A stretch of 64,000 nucleotides of DNA from Fibrobacter sp. UBA4373 (GCA_002390045.1 DGSB01000061.1:1-64000), one strand, 5' to 3'. Positions 1-8,998 are shown, counted from the first letter of the stretch. Notes: generated by a model not told the origin, from the letters alone. Numbers and translations: made by a program.

Positions 1-536
1 CCATCGGCATACGGCAAGAACTGCACATCGTTTATGGCTGAGACTCCGTTTGATTCAAGCCAAAGTGTTGCAGCTTGGTGCGGAGTAGCGCCAATGGCGT
101 TCACGGCAATCTTCTTGCCCTTCAAATCTTGAGCATTACGAATTGGCGAGCCCTTCTTGACGAGCAAATGAATGCAGCCGATATGGAATCCTTCGACTAC
201 CTTGATGTTCACGCCATTTTCGACGGACTGGAAAAAAGCGAAGTCGGAGTTCGTAATCGGATATGTGCCGTTGTTGAGTCCGATTTTTCGTGTTTCCGCA
301 TTTGCCGACACGAATTTCACATCGACGCCTTCTTTAGCAAAGAATCCTTTTTCTTTAGCGACAAAGAACGGCGCGATGCAAAGGGTTCCATCGGAAACGG
401 GAATTTCGACAGAACCGTATTTAAAAGCGGGTTCATTGGTAGCTGCCTTTTCGGCTTTTTCTTCTTCGCAAGCGGTGAATGCAAAAATCAAAGCGAAAAT
501 GGCTGCGAACGATAGGAATGTTTGGATGAATTTCAT
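1..536 (-). CDS. NitT/TauT-family ABC transporter substrate-binding lipoprotein (partial, C-terminus beyond left edge)
   Basis: The reading frame starts at ATG 536 (MKFIQTF) and stays open to base 1, giving 178 residues of an expected 330-340. A signal peptide ends in the lipobox FTAC, so it should be a lipid-anchored binding protein of an ABC importer. Seen directly: the segments VEIPVSDGTLCIAPFFVAKE, YPITNSDF, GCIHLLV and ATPHQA are nearly identical to those of the binding protein at 9039-10061, so the two are paralogs. Its start lies 16 bases after the stop of metY, which suggests one operon. By family the ligand would be a sulfonate, nitrate or thiamine-precursor type molecule. The metY link favours a sulfur compound, but this is inference. 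Confidence 0.85.
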   Translation of the reverse strand, partial: MKFIQTFLSFAAIFALIFAFTACEEEKAEKAATNEPAFKYGSVEIPVSDGTLCIAPFFVAKEKGFFAKEGVDVKFVSANAETRKIGLNNGTYPITNSDFAFFQSVENGVNIKVVEGFHIGCIHLLVKKGSPIRNAQDLKGKKIAVNAIGATPHQAATLWLESNGVSAINDVQFLPYAD

Positions 537-552
537 TTAAAATCTCCTATGA

Positions 553-1896
553 TTAATGCTTTGTTGTACTCGCTTTAATCGCTTGTTCAAAATCAGCGAT
601 AATGTCGCGCGGATCCTCAATACCGACCGACACGCGAATCATATCGTCAGGGATCCCTGCAGCAAGCCTGTCTTTTGGCGAAAGCTGAGAATGCGTGCTT
701 GTAGCCGGGTGCAGCACACTTGTACGGGCGTCGCCCACATGCACCACCAAGGCAGCGACCTTCAGCGCTTTCACAAACGAGCGAATGGCCGCCTTGCCTC
801 CCTTGAGACCGAAGGTAAGTACGCCACTTCCGCCCTGATAATCGAAATACTTGCGAATGCGCTTGCGATTCGGGCTAGATTTGAGCGCCGGATAGTTGAC
901 CCAGTTTACTGCCGGGTGCCTAGAAAGGTATTCCGCCAAGGCCAAGGCGTTAGAACTGTGCTGCGGCATGCGCAAATGCAGAGTTTCAAGGCCCAAATTC
1001 AAAAGGAATGCGTTGAAAGGGCTCTGAGCAGCACCGAAATCGCGCAAAAACTGGGCGCGGGCCTTGACAATGTAGGCGGCACGGCCGAATTTTTCGGTGT
1101 AAGAAGTGTTGGCGTATTGCGCATCGGGATTGACAAGATCCGGAAACTTTCCATTATTCCAGTTGTAATTACCACCATCAATCACGACGCCGCCCAAGGC
1201 GATGGCATGACCATCGATGTACTTGGTGGCCGAATGAATGACGACATTTGCCCCATGCTTCAAGGGCTTCACCAAGAACGGCGTTGCAAGAGTGTTGTCC
1301 ACAAGGAACGGCACGTCGAATTCCTTGGCAAGTTTAGAAAACTTTTCAAAATCCAAAACGCCAAGCGCCGGGTTTCCAATCGTTTCGCCAAAGACCAATT
1401 TTGTATTCGGGCGGAATGCCTTACGAAGTTCTGCAATAGGCGCTTCCGGGTCAATAAAAGTCGTTTCAACGCCGAGCTTTGAAAGTCGAACATCAAGCAA
1501 TGTATAGGTCCCGCCATATACCGCCTTGGACGCTACAATGTGATCGCCCGCTTTCACCAAATTCGAAATGGCGAGAAGTACTGCCGACTGGCCTGATGCT
1601 GTCGCGACAGCGCCCACACCGCCTTCTAGCTCGGTAATCTTGCTTTCGAAAGCAGCGACCGTTGGGTTACCCGTACGCGTGTACTTGTTGCCCGATTGTT
1701 TTAACGAGAAAAGGCGTTCTACTTCGTCAACATCTTCGTATTTGTAAGTGGTTGACTGGAAAATCGGCAATACACGGGGCTCGCCAACTTTCGGTTTCCA
1801 GCCCGCCTGTAAGCACTTGGTTCCGAAATTCCAGTTGGACGGATTTGAAACGTCCGCTGAAATTTTACTTGATTTTTTTGATGATTTATTTGCCAT
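553..1896 (-). CDS. metY: O-acetylhomoserine sulfhydrylase (MetY), first copy
   Basis: A 447-residue PLP enzyme of the Cys/Met metabolism family that makes homocysteine from O-acetylhomoserine and sulfide. The Schiff-base lysine is K225 in HSATKYIDGH. The phosphate-binding region SGQSA (101-105), the FGETIGNP segment and the family C-terminus (SVGIED.RDIIADFEQA) are all present. The start chosen is ATG 1896 (MANKSS), about 10 bases after GGAG. A GTG three codons upstream sits against that same site and is unlikely. The first 20 residues (Lys/Ser-rich) are an extension relative to the second copy at 4416. It appears to have its own transcript, since a terminator lies upstream at 2008-2032. The partial binding-protein gene follows. 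Confidence 0.93.
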   Translation of the reverse strand: MANKSSKKSSKISADVSNPSNWNFGTKCLQAGWKPKVGEPRVLPIFQSTTYKYEDVDEVERLFSLKQSGNKYTRTGNPTVAAFESKITELEGGVGAVATASGQSAVLLAISNLVKAGDHIVASKAVYGGTYTLLDVRLSKLGVETTFIDPEAPIAELRKAFRPNTKLVFGETIGNPALGVLDFEKFSKLAKEFDVPFLVDNTLATPFLVKPLKHGANVVIHSATKYIDGHAIALGGVVIDGGNYNWNNGKFPDLVNPDAQYANTSYTEKFGRAAYIVKARAQFLRDFGAAQSPFNAFLLNLGLETLHLRMPQHSSNALALAEYLSRHPAVNWVNYPALKSSPNRKRIRKYFDYQGGSGVLTFGLKGGKAAIRSFVKALKVAALVVHVGDARTSVLHPATSTHSQLSPKDRLAAGIPDDMIRVSVGIEDPRDIIADFEQAIKASTTKH

Positions 1897-2007
1897 GTAA
1901 ATCACTCTCCTTATAAATTTTTCAATGCGAAAAAATAGAAGGGACTCACGCTTTTTTCTAATACTTTGTTTTTATACGGATTTATCAAAAATTTTTATAG
2001 CGGCAAG

Positions 2008-2032
2008 AAAAAACCCCCGGCAGAATCGGGGG
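2008..2032 (-). terminator. Rho-independent terminator after the ABC ATPase gene
   Basis: On the minus strand CCCCCG and CGGGGG pair across a 7-base loop (ATTCTGC), followed by six T. It lies 29 bases after the stop of the ATPase gene at 2061 and separates that operon from metY. Confidence 0.85.
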
Positions 2033-2060
2033 ATGGGGAGAGTACTTCATGTTAGTTTAT

Positions 2061-2774
2061 TTACAACCCACCATGATCCGATTCTCCATTAGGAAAAAGC
2101 TTCCCTTTATGCATTGTGTAAAGACGATTTCCATACTTAAATCCACGAGCATCATGAGTGGCAACAACTACGGATGTTCCTGAATGAGAAATCTTATCCA
2201 GCAAATCAAAAACATTTTTCCCGTTTGCTTCGTCCAGATTGCTTGTCGGTTCATCCGCAATCACAACATCCGGTTTATTTACCAACGCTCGCACAATAGA
2301 AGCGCGTTTGAGTTCACCCCCCGAAAGTTCTGACGGCATTTCATTCACCAAATGCGTAATTCCAAGCATTTCCAATTTCGAAAGGATCTCTACATCGGAC
2401 AAATCTGAAACATTCTTCACTTCCAATTTTTTGCCGTCCCGGATCGCCAGCGGCAACAAGATGTTTTCAAGCACCGTATATTGCGGCAAAAAAATCGCAT
2501 CCTGTGGAATATATCCAATGTTCTCATTCCGGATTGTCGAAAGTTCGGCATCCGTTAAAGTCGAAAAATCAATTCCGTTAAAAACGATGGATCCCTGCGT
2601 AGGGCGATGGATTCCCGAAAGGAGCGACAAAAGCGTACTTTTACCACTACCCGACTCGCCAAAAATCACCGAAAAATCACCAGACCACGCAAAGAATTCC
2701 ACATGATCGACAGCATTGAATTCTCGGCCACGACGCCTATAAGTTTTGCTCAAATCAGAAACGTTTAAAATCAA
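2061..2774 (-). CDS. ABC transporter ATP-binding protein (LolD/MacB type)
   Basis: A 237-residue ATPase with Walker A GESGSGKST near residue 38, the Q-loop in YIPQDA, signature LSGGELKRA and Walker B VVIADEP followed by TSNLD. The start overlaps the stop of the FtsX-type permease gene by four bases, so the two are translationally coupled and should form one complex. ATPases of this subfamily drive export, lipoprotein release or mechanotransmission, not import. It is the last gene of a five-gene minus-strand operon beginning at the aminotransferase (7088) and ending at the terminator at 2008-2032. The substrate is unknown. Confidence 0.9.
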   Translation of the reverse strand: MILNVSDLSKTYRRRGREFNAVDHVEFFAWSGDFSVIFGESGSGKSTLLSLLSGIHRPTQGSIVFNGIDFSTLTDAELSTIRNENIGYIPQDAIFLPQYTVLENILLPLAIRDGKKLEVKNVSDLSDVEILSKLEMLGITHLVNEMPSELSGGELKRASIVRALVNKPDVVIADEPTSNLDEANGKNVFDLLDKISHSGTSVVVATHDARGFKYGNRLYTMHKGKLFPNGESDHGGL

Positions 2775-3988
2775 TGTTCAGTCTCCCTCAAAGCGGCATA
2801 AGCATCTATCCGACTGACTCTATTTGCGACGCCATAAACTGCGACAGGCCCCACCAAATGCAACAGCGCAATCACCACTGCATAAACACCGCCAATTTCA
2901 GCAGCGACAGGTACAACAAACGGGATTCCAACCTGTTCGCCAATCCAAAGTCGGAACGTAAAAAAAGCAACACTCGCAAACAGCAACCCAACATACGTAC
3001 CAACAGCCGACAGCAACAAAGATTCTCCCAATACCAGATTTTGGAGTCTCTTCCGCGTAACCCCCAAAATGCGCAGCAGTGCATATTCACGAGTACGTTC
3101 CCGCGTCGAAAGAGAAAAAGAGATGCCAATCGCCGCCGCTACAACAATCAAAAAGATTGCTACGATCGTCCACACGACTACCTGCAAAAAATTCGCCGAT
3201 TTCTGAAGTTGCGAGAACAAATCTTTGCGAGTTCGAAATTGCACGCCATCAAAACGGGAATGAATTTCTCGCGAAAGGCGCTCGACATCGGCACCATCCT
3301 GTAGCTTGATTAAAATACTAGAATACTCTGCAATTTCATTCGACGACGTTTCTTCATTATTCGAGAAGACAATGCCCTTAGCTTTGGCCGCTTCTCGAAT
3401 ATCAGCAAGAGTCGCTTCATCGACAAAAACAGCTTGATCCAGTTTATTGCCAATCGGTTCTAGCGTCGCAGCCACCGTGTATTCGCGATCAAAAATTTTC
3501 AACTTTTTCTTTTCATCAATCCGAATTTCACTTCCAACAACAATAGACCCTTTGGGAAGTTTTCCCGCAAGCACCTCGCGGATCCACGGCTGAATGACAA
3601 AATCCGACTTCGTATCAAATCCGATAATCGAAACCTTTTGATCGCAGCAACTCGCGCTCAATGTTGTCATAAAATACTGCGGTGTCGCTATTTTTACACC
3701 AGCTAAGCCGCGGATAAATTCAAGTAAGCCTTTCGGCAAATATGCGTATTTAGAATCACCCTGTAGGAATACAGTTTGATCATTTATTTCACTCCCCTGC
3801 GGAATTACAATGACATCGGCACCCAAGCGAGACGACAAACGATCCAACCCCTTTGAAAGCGATATCGACAAAAGTCCGCCAATCAATAGAACCGATGCAA
3901 ATAGGGCAATCAATAAAGATAGCCCAAAACTTCGAAACGGGTTCCGCAGATAATTCTGAAGAATCAAATCAAAATCCGTCTTATTCAT
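2771..3988 (-). CDS. FtsX/MacB-type ABC permease with a periplasmic Cys-Cys motif
   Basis: A 405-residue permease with an N-terminal membrane helix (about residues 17-45), a large periplasmic MacB_PCD-like domain and three C-terminal helices containing the FtsX signature (TRERTREYALLRILG). The periplasmic domain carries adjacent cysteines in TTLSASCCDQ (about residue 113). My recollection is that this Cys pair recurs in permeases found beside DUF4418 genes; that is knowledge from memory, not visible here. It lies one base after the DUF4418 stop and overlaps the ATPase gene. With no adaptor or TolC-like gene nearby it may act as a single-complex pump or as a metal/thiol handling system. Confidence 0.85.
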   Translation of the reverse strand: MNKTDFDLILQNYLRNPFRSFGLSLLIALFASVLLIGGLLSISLSKGLDRLSSRLGADVIVIPQGSEINDQTVFLQGDSKYAYLPKGLLEFIRGLAGVKIATPQYFMTTLSASCCDQKVSIIGFDTKSDFVIQPWIREVLAGKLPKGSIVVGSEIRIDEKKKLKIFDREYTVAATLEPIGNKLDQAVFVDEATLADIREAAKAKGIVFSNNEETSSNEIAEYSSILIKLQDGADVERLSREIHSRFDGVQFRTRKDLFSQLQKSANFLQVVVWTIVAIFLIVVAAAIGISFSLSTRERTREYALLRILGVTRKRLQNLVLGESLLLSAVGTYVGLLFASVAFFTFRLWIGEQVGIPFVVPVAAEIGGVYAVVIALLHLVGPVAVYGVANRVSRIDAYAALRETEH

Positions 3989-3989
3989 T

Positions 3990-4385
3990 TCACCTCTTCA
4001 ATTTCAAATACCCCAAATTCAATGCTTCAAACAGGGCTATCACGGCTCCTGTAACAGCCAACACCGGGCCAGTTACCACATGACATGCCATATGAGCATG
4101 GGGACATGTTCCCACAATTACCGTCGGAACAAGCGCCGCAAAAACTCCGATTACAAGTCCCAAAAAAGAAAGGATCGCTCGTGCTTTTTTTCCAAAACGA
4201 GTGACAGCCACCACGGCAATCGCGATCAAAGCAACACCCAAAACAGCATCGATTGTCGTCGAAGTTTCGCAACGCATCGTCATTGCATTCATCGAATGGC
4301 AAACGGGTAAAATCACCTTAGCCAAAACAATCAGCAAAATGCCGAATACAAAATTTGCAAGTGCAAAAATCAGATTCTGCTTCAT
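3990..4385 (-). CDS. DUF4418-family membrane protein, Cys/Met/His-rich
   Basis: A 131-residue protein with about four hydrophobic helices. Two exposed stretches are rich in metal-type ligands: CHSMNAMTMRC after helix 1 and CPHAHMACH between helices 3 and 4. The start is ATG 4385 (MKQNLIF), six bases after GGAG; an ATG four codons upstream lacks a ribosome site and overlaps that GGAG. I recognise it as DUF4418-like from its size and layout. The family has no established function as far as I know. The tight order DUF4418-permease-ATPase suggests it is an accessory subunit or sensor. A role in copper, mercury or persulfide handling is inference only. Confidence 0.75.
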   Translation of the reverse strand: MKQNLIFALANFVFGILLIVLAKVILPVCHSMNAMTMRCETSTTIDAVLGVALIAIAVVAVTRFGKKARAILSFLGLVIGVFAALVPTVIVGTCPHAHMACHVVTGPVLAVTGAVIALFEALNLGYLKLKR

Positions 4386-4415
4386 CAAAAGCTCCATTTC
4401 TAATTTTTGAATTTT

Positions 4416-5717
4416 CTATCGAATCGCTTCAAATGCCTGAGTCAAGTCAGCAATCAAATCATTCACATCTTCAAGCCCAATTGACAAACGGATCGTATCC
4501 GAATGAATGTCCGCCAGTTTCTTGATAGAATCTGAAAGTTCGATGTGAGTCGTTGTCGCCGGATTAATAATCAGCGATTTCGCATCGCCGATATTCGCTT
4601 GGAAGCTAAATACTTTCACCGCTTCCAGGAACTTAATAATCGTCTCCCGGTCATTCTTTTTTAGGCCAAAGCTGAGAATCGCGCCGGCACCCTTGGGGAA
4701 ATACTTTGCGGCAAGCGCCTTATAGGGACTCTTTTTGGCATGCGGATGATTGACCCAGGCAACGTCTTCACGGCTTTCCAAGAATTCCACGATTTTTTCC
4801 GCCGACTGGACCGATTTCGAAATTCGTTCCGAAAGCGTTTCAATTCCAAGGAGCACAAGGTAAGAGTTAAACGGAGCAATTGCACCGCCCAAGTAATTCA
4901 AGTGAATCGCTCGAATGCGACCTGTAAAAGGCGTTTCCGGGAACACGTCATAAAAGCTGCGCGGAACTCCTTGCTGAGAAACCAGAAAATGCGGTTTTCC
5001 GTCGAACTGCGGAAACTTTCCGTTTTTCCAGTTAAACTTTCCATTTTCAAGAATCGCGCCTGCAATCACGTTTCCATGTCCAGTCAATCCTTTAGTCGCC
5101 GAATACACCACCACATCCGCGCCGAACTCAAACGGATTCAACAAATACGGAGTTGCAACGGTATTGTCTACAATCAACGGGATTCCATGTTTGTGCGCAA
5201 TATTTGCAATCGCTTCGATATCGAGAATCGTCGCATTCGGATTCGTGATCGATTCAATGAAAATCACCTTCGTATCGTCTTGAATCCGCTTTTCAAAATC
5301 GGAAGGATCATCTGGATTTTCCACAATATCGTATTGAACAGACGTATCGCCAAAAATCTGTTCAAAGCTGTCAAAGGTTCCTCCGTAACTACGCGCAGTC
5401 GCCAAGATTCTGCCTTTGCCCGCCGTTACATTCAAAAGCGCATAAGTTACGGCAGCCATTCCCGAAGAAAGCGTGACCGCCCCAGTGGCACCCGGATGCA
5501 AAGCCGTCAATCGAGCATCCAAAACATCGGTTGTCGGATTCGAAAGACGCGTATAAAGCGATTCTGCGCTGTCAAAATAAAACAGGTCATCGCTGCGTTT
5601 GACGGTTTCAAGCGTAAAAGCCGTTGTCTGGTAAATCGGCACAGAAACCGCATGATTGTGTTCTGCCGGATTATAACCCGCATGCAATTTTAACGTATCA
5701 AAAGATAATTGAGACAT
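4416..5717 (-). CDS. O-acetylhomoserine sulfhydrylase-like PLP enzyme, second copy
   Basis: A 433-residue paralog of the metY product at 553 (same family, clearly diverged). PLP lysine K209 lies in YSATKGLTGHGN, and SSGMAA (84-89), ESITNPNATILDIE and the C-terminal RLSIGLED.NDLIADL are all family features. The start is ATG 5717 (MSQLSF), five bases after GGAGG. It follows the aminotransferase gene after nine bases and precedes DUF4418 by about 30 bases. Some family members use methanethiol, sulfite or other thiols in place of sulfide, so this copy may accept a different sulfur donor. That would explain why two copies are kept under the same locus, but it is inference. Confidence 0.9.
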   Translation of the reverse strand: MSQLSFDTLKLHAGYNPAEHNHAVSVPIYQTTAFTLETVKRSDDLFYFDSAESLYTRLSNPTTDVLDARLTALHPGATGAVTLSSGMAAVTYALLNVTAGKGRILATARSYGGTFDSFEQIFGDTSVQYDIVENPDDPSDFEKRIQDDTKVIFIESITNPNATILDIEAIANIAHKHGIPLIVDNTVATPYLLNPFEFGADVVVYSATKGLTGHGNVIAGAILENGKFNWKNGKFPQFDGKPHFLVSQQGVPRSFYDVFPETPFTGRIRAIHLNYLGGAIAPFNSYLVLLGIETLSERISKSVQSAEKIVEFLESREDVAWVNHPHAKKSPYKALAAKYFPKGAGAILSFGLKKNDRETIIKFLEAVKVFSFQANIGDAKSLIINPATTTHIELSDSIKKLADIHSDTIRLSIGLEDVNDLIADLTQAFEAIR

Positions 5718-5726
5718 GCACACCTC

Positions 5727-7088
5727 CTAAACCAAGCCGTCGGCATATTCCGAAATGGCCTTGTCTAAGCGTTCAAAAATTTCATTGATTTGCGATTCTG
5801 TTATAATCAGCGGAGGCGCCACAAGAATCGTGGAGCCGCCACCCATTGTAAGGATACCGTATTCGTTACGAAGCTTGGCGATGAAATTTCCAAGGAAAGG
5901 TTCACCAGCCGCATTCTTGCGAATCACATCCTTGTGATCCTTGCTGTAGCTAAATTCAATCGCACCGAACAATCCTACCGATCGCACATCGCCCACAGAC
6001 GGATGTTTTTCCTTCAGATTCGCGAGCTTCCTTTTCAACACCGGTTCCAACTTTTTCACGTTTGCCTGAACATCCAAGCGGAAATACTCTTCAATGCAAG
6101 CAATCGCAGCTGCCACACCCAGCGGATGCGCATTATAAGTAAGCCCTGCTGTAAAAGCATTTTGCTCATAATAATCCGCAATTTTTTCGCTAATGAGAAC
6201 GCCTCCAAGCGGGGCATAAGCGCTATTGACACCCTTTGCAAACGTAATCAGATCCGGTTCCACACCTTCATTTTGGCACGCGAACCATTCCCCTGTCCGA
6301 AGGAATCCGCTCATGACTTCATCGCAGACAAGGAGAATCCCATACTTATCGCAGATCTTGCGAACGCCCTGTAAATATCCCTTCGGATAAAGATACACGC
6401 CATTAGAACCCGTGACCGATTCAATGAAAATTGCCGCCACGGTTTCTGGGCATTCCTGCTGAATTTGATATTCCAGGCGAGAAAGAAAATGCGCAGTCGC
6501 TTCTTCTTCATTCTTAAAATGGATATCATAGCCATAAAGATGCGGTGCAGGATATTTGATAAATCCTGGAATCGTCGGGAAAAGCGAAGCGCGTTCACTT
6601 TCACCGGTTAGGCTTGAAGCTCCATACGTGCTACCGTGATAAGATTCGTACTTGGAAAAAATCTTATCGCGCCCCGTAAAGGCTTTGACAAAACGAATCG
6701 CAAATTCATTCGCTTCGGAGCCTCCCAGCGTAAACAGCACCTTTTTCATATTCTTCGGTGCAATTTTTTCAATCAGCAATTCCGAAAGTTCGCCCGCTTC
6801 GGCAAATGCATGGCGCGGAGCAATATAGGCCAAGCGTTCAACCTGTTTTTGCACCGCTTCAATGATGTGGCGGTTATTAAAACCGATATTCACATTGACA
6901 AGTTCCGATGCGATGTCGATATATTCGCGACCTTCACCGTCGTAAACATAAACGCCATCTGCGTGATCTACAAAGAACGGCTTATAATCTTTATGGGGAG
7001 CGTTGGCAAAAGAGAAAAGATTGTACTTACGAGCCTTTTCATAAGAGCTTAAAATCGAGGATTTTTCTAAAGTATTTGCATCTGACAT
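5727..7088 (-). CDS. Class-III pyridoxal-phosphate aminotransferase
   Basis: A 453-residue enzyme of the omega-amino acid/taurine aminotransferase group. Catalytic lysine K285 lies in TFAKGVNSAYAPLGG and the PLP-binding Asp in CDEVMSG (D256). GGSEANEFAIR near 122 and SYHGSTYGASS near 149 are fold III signatures. GGAG lies nine bases before the ATG. It is the first gene of an operon with an O-acetylhomoserine sulfhydrylase and DUF4418/ABC genes. Its family together with a TauT-type transporter makes taurine:pyruvate or a related sulfonate amine a reasonable guess, but no sulfoacetaldehyde acetyltransferase, reductase or sulfite lyase gene is visible in the window. Confidence 0.88.
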   Translation of the reverse strand: MSDANTLEKSSILSSYEKARKYNLFSFANAPHKDYKPFFVDHADGVYVYDGEGREYIDIASELVNVNIGFNNRHIIEAVQKQVERLAYIAPRHAFAEAGELSELLIEKIAPKNMKKVLFTLGGSEANEFAIRFVKAFTGRDKIFSKYESYHGSTYGASSLTGESERASLFPTIPGFIKYPAPHLYGYDIHFKNEEEATAHFLSRLEYQIQQECPETVAAIFIESVTGSNGVYLYPKGYLQGVRKICDKYGILLVCDEVMSGFLRTGEWFACQNEGVEPDLITFAKGVNSAYAPLGGVLISEKIADYYEQNAFTAGLTYNAHPLGVAAAIACIEEYFRLDVQANVKKLEPVLKRKLANLKEKHPSVGDVRSVGLFGAIEFSYSKDHKDVIRKNAAGEPFLGNFIAKLRNEYGILTMGGGSTILVAPPLIITESQINEIFERLDKAISEYADGLV

Positions 7089-7120
7089 TCTGTAATTCTC
7101 CGTTTTTTATTTGACTATGC

Positions 7121-7152
7121 CAAATATAGATGGAGCCTATTACACCGTCCAA
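7121..7152 (-). promoter_or_regulatory. Candidate promoter of the aminotransferase operon, shared element
   Basis: On the minus strand TTGGAC (7147-7152) is followed after 18 bases by TATATTTG (7121-7128), about 33 bases before the start codon. The same layout and several identical bases between the boxes occur upstream of the AhpD-like gene at 10664-10697. TATATTTG fits the Bacteroidetes-type TAnnTTTG box. Confidence 0.6.
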
Positions 7153-7214
7153 TACATTTAATTTAGTTCTCGTTATCGATTTTTCTTATTACAGAAAATT
7201 TACACACAAATTAA

Positions 7215-7237
7215 TTTATTACCTAATTGGTAATAAA
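7215..7237. promoter_or_regulatory. Perfect 9-bp inverted repeat between two sulfur operons
   Basis: TTTATTACC and GGTAATAAA are separated by TAATT. The dyad touches the stop codon of the ATPase gene (7238) and lies about 60 bases upstream of the aminotransferase promoter. Its ACC...GGT core with AT-rich flanks resembles Rrf2-family operators such as IscR-type sites. It has no T-run, so it is a poor terminator. Operator function is inferred. Confidence 0.45.
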
Positions 7238-8023
7238 TCAAATGATATATTCCGGAGCTGGGCTGGAACGGGCCAAATCAAAACGTTCCAGAATTTCTTT
7301 ACGCATTTCTAAAAAATGTGCAGATCCACGATCCCGCGGAAACTCATCTCGAATATCCAACACTTCGCTGATACGCCCAGGTCGCGGCGTCATAATCACA
7401 ATCCGGTCCGAAAGATAAAGAGCTTCGTCAATATCGTGCGTTACAAGAATCATCGTTGTATTCCGTTCTTTACGCAAATCCAAAAGCATATTTTGAATAT
7501 CCGTACGCGTAAAGGAATCTAGCGCTCCCATCGGTTCATCGAGCAAAAGCACTTCAGGGTCATTGATTAACGCTCGGGCAATCGACACACGTTGGGCCAT
7601 ACCACCGCTAATCTGATGCGGAAAACTTTTTTCAAATCCAGAGAGACCGATCTTATCGATAAATTTCTGAATACGATCTTTGTCCCTTTTAAAAACCTTG
7701 CGGACTTTTAAACCCGTCGCAATATTTTGTTCTACGGTCAGCCATGGGAAAAGACAACCTTGCTGAAATACGTATCCCCGTTTGGGATCCGGACCGCAGA
7801 TAAGTTCCCCGCACAAATCGATAGATCCATCCGTCACAGGATCAAGCCCTGCAATCATGCGGAGAAGCGTCGTTTTTCCGCATCCTGAAGATCCTAAGAT
7901 CGAAACAAATTCTCCTCGATATACCGAAAGATAAATATCCTTTAAAACCTGCTTCGAAATTCCCGTGTGTTCATCTGTAAAAAATCTTTGTACATTCTGT
8001 ATCGAAAGAATCTTTCTTGACAT
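7238..8023 (-). CDS. NitT/TauT-type ABC importer ATP-binding protein
   Basis: A 261-residue ATPase of the SsuB/TauB/NrtD group: Walker A GSSGCGKTT, Q-loop YVFQQGCLFPW, signature ISGGMAQRVSIARAL and Walker B VLLLDEPMGALD, followed by the H-loop VTHDIDEA. The start is ATG 8023 (MSRKIL), five bases after GAGG and two bases after the permease stop; an upstream in-frame ATG at 8050 would overlap the permease gene and has no better site. It powers uptake through the permease at 8026 with the binding protein at 9039. Confidence 0.93.
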   Translation of the reverse strand: MSRKILSIQNVQRFFTDEHTGISKQVLKDIYLSVYRGEFVSILGSSGCGKTTLLRMIAGLDPVTDGSIDLCGELICGPDPKRGYVFQQGCLFPWLTVEQNIATGLKVRKVFKRDKDRIQKFIDKIGLSGFEKSFPHQISGGMAQRVSIARALINDPEVLLLDEPMGALDSFTRTDIQNMLLDLRKERNTTMILVTHDIDEALYLSDRIVIMTPRPGRISEVLDIRDEFPRDRGSAHFLEMRKEILERFDLARSSPAPEYII

Positions 8024-8025
8024 TT

Positions 8026-8976
8026 TTACCTCACCACACCTTTTTGCCAACGCAGAACGTAACTTTGGATCAAGCTTACCCCTTTTAAGATTAAGCTGAA
8101 AAGGATCGCCATGACAATAATCGCCGCAAAAACTTTATAATAGGCGCTCCAGACTTTAGACGTATTGATGTAATATCCAAGACCTCCCGGCTGCCCCATC
8201 ATTTCCGCCATCACTAAAGTGGTAAAGCTAAAGGCGGCAGCCGTCGTAATGCCCGTAAAAATCTGCGGCATTGAATGCGGGATCGCCACATGCAAAACTT
8301 GGTAAAGACCGTTCGCCCCAAACGTTCTGACGACTTCAAAATGCGACTTGGGCGTACTCTGCACCCCTTCCGCAGTCATCGCCGCCACAGGGAACCAAGA
8401 GCAAATCGCAATCAAAAATGTCGCCGCCGAAAAAGACGTCGGAAAAAGCGTCAAAGCAAAAGGCATCCAAGCCACCGCCGGAATCACACCGCTAATATTC
8501 AGAACCGGAGTCACCCAATAACGCACCTTCGGAAACCATCCTATCAAAATTCCTGTCAAAATTCCACTCAACACTCCCGTCGAAAAACCCGCTGAAAAAA
8601 GTCGCAACGAATAAAGCGTATTCTGCCAAATAAAAGGACCATCTTCCAAAAAGGCGCCCATGATTACTGCCGGCCCAGGGAAAAATGGCTGAGGCAAAAT
8701 ACTCAGTTTTGTTCCTAAAACATCCCACAACGCAAGAGCAATCCCAACCGCAAAACGAAATTGGGAGCGAGAATCTTTTTTCCATTTAGAGCAAAATGCT
8801 TTCAATACATAAAAAGCCATCAGAAGCAGCAAAACCGCCCGATACGCCAAATTTCCATCCACACTTACATTCCAAAGCAATACGGTTTTCAAACGAACAC
8901 CGTCAGCCATCTGCGGAAAATACAGATTCGTCAAGAATGCAATGCCAAAACCTAATACTGTCAGAATCAAGCTCAT
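8026..8976 (-). CDS. NitT/TauT-type ABC importer permease
   Basis: A 316-residue membrane protein of the binding-protein-dependent transport family (SsuC/TauC type). The first 95 residues hold two or three extra helices before the core permease domain, which carries a coupling loop around EVVRTFGANGLYQVLHVAIPHSMP. It follows the binding-protein gene after a hairpin (8999-9020) and precedes the ATPase gene by two bases. Residues 125-300 contain about five helices typical of the family. Substrate specificity cannot be read from it. Confidence 0.9.
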   Translation of the reverse strand: MSLILTVLGFGIAFLTNLYFPQMADGVRLKTVLLWNVSVDGNLAYRAVLLLLMAFYVLKAFCSKWKKDSRSQFRFAVGIALALWDVLGTKLSILPQPFFPGPAVIMGAFLEDGPFIWQNTLYSLRLFSAGFSTGVLSGILTGILIGWFPKVRYWVTPVLNISGVIPAVAWMPFALTLFPTSFSAATFLIAICSWFPVAAMTAEGVQSTPKSHFEVVRTFGANGLYQVLHVAIPHSMPQIFTGITTAAAFSFTTLVMAEMMGQPGGLGYYINTSKVWSAYYKVFAAIIVMAILFSLILKGVSLIQSYVLRWQKGVVR

Positions 8977-8998
8977 TTTCCTTTCTATCCATAAAAGG

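Noticed and set aside
556..1482. 308-codon plus-strand frame opposite metY
   Set aside because: It is the antisense of a verified PLP enzyme and shows no family pattern.
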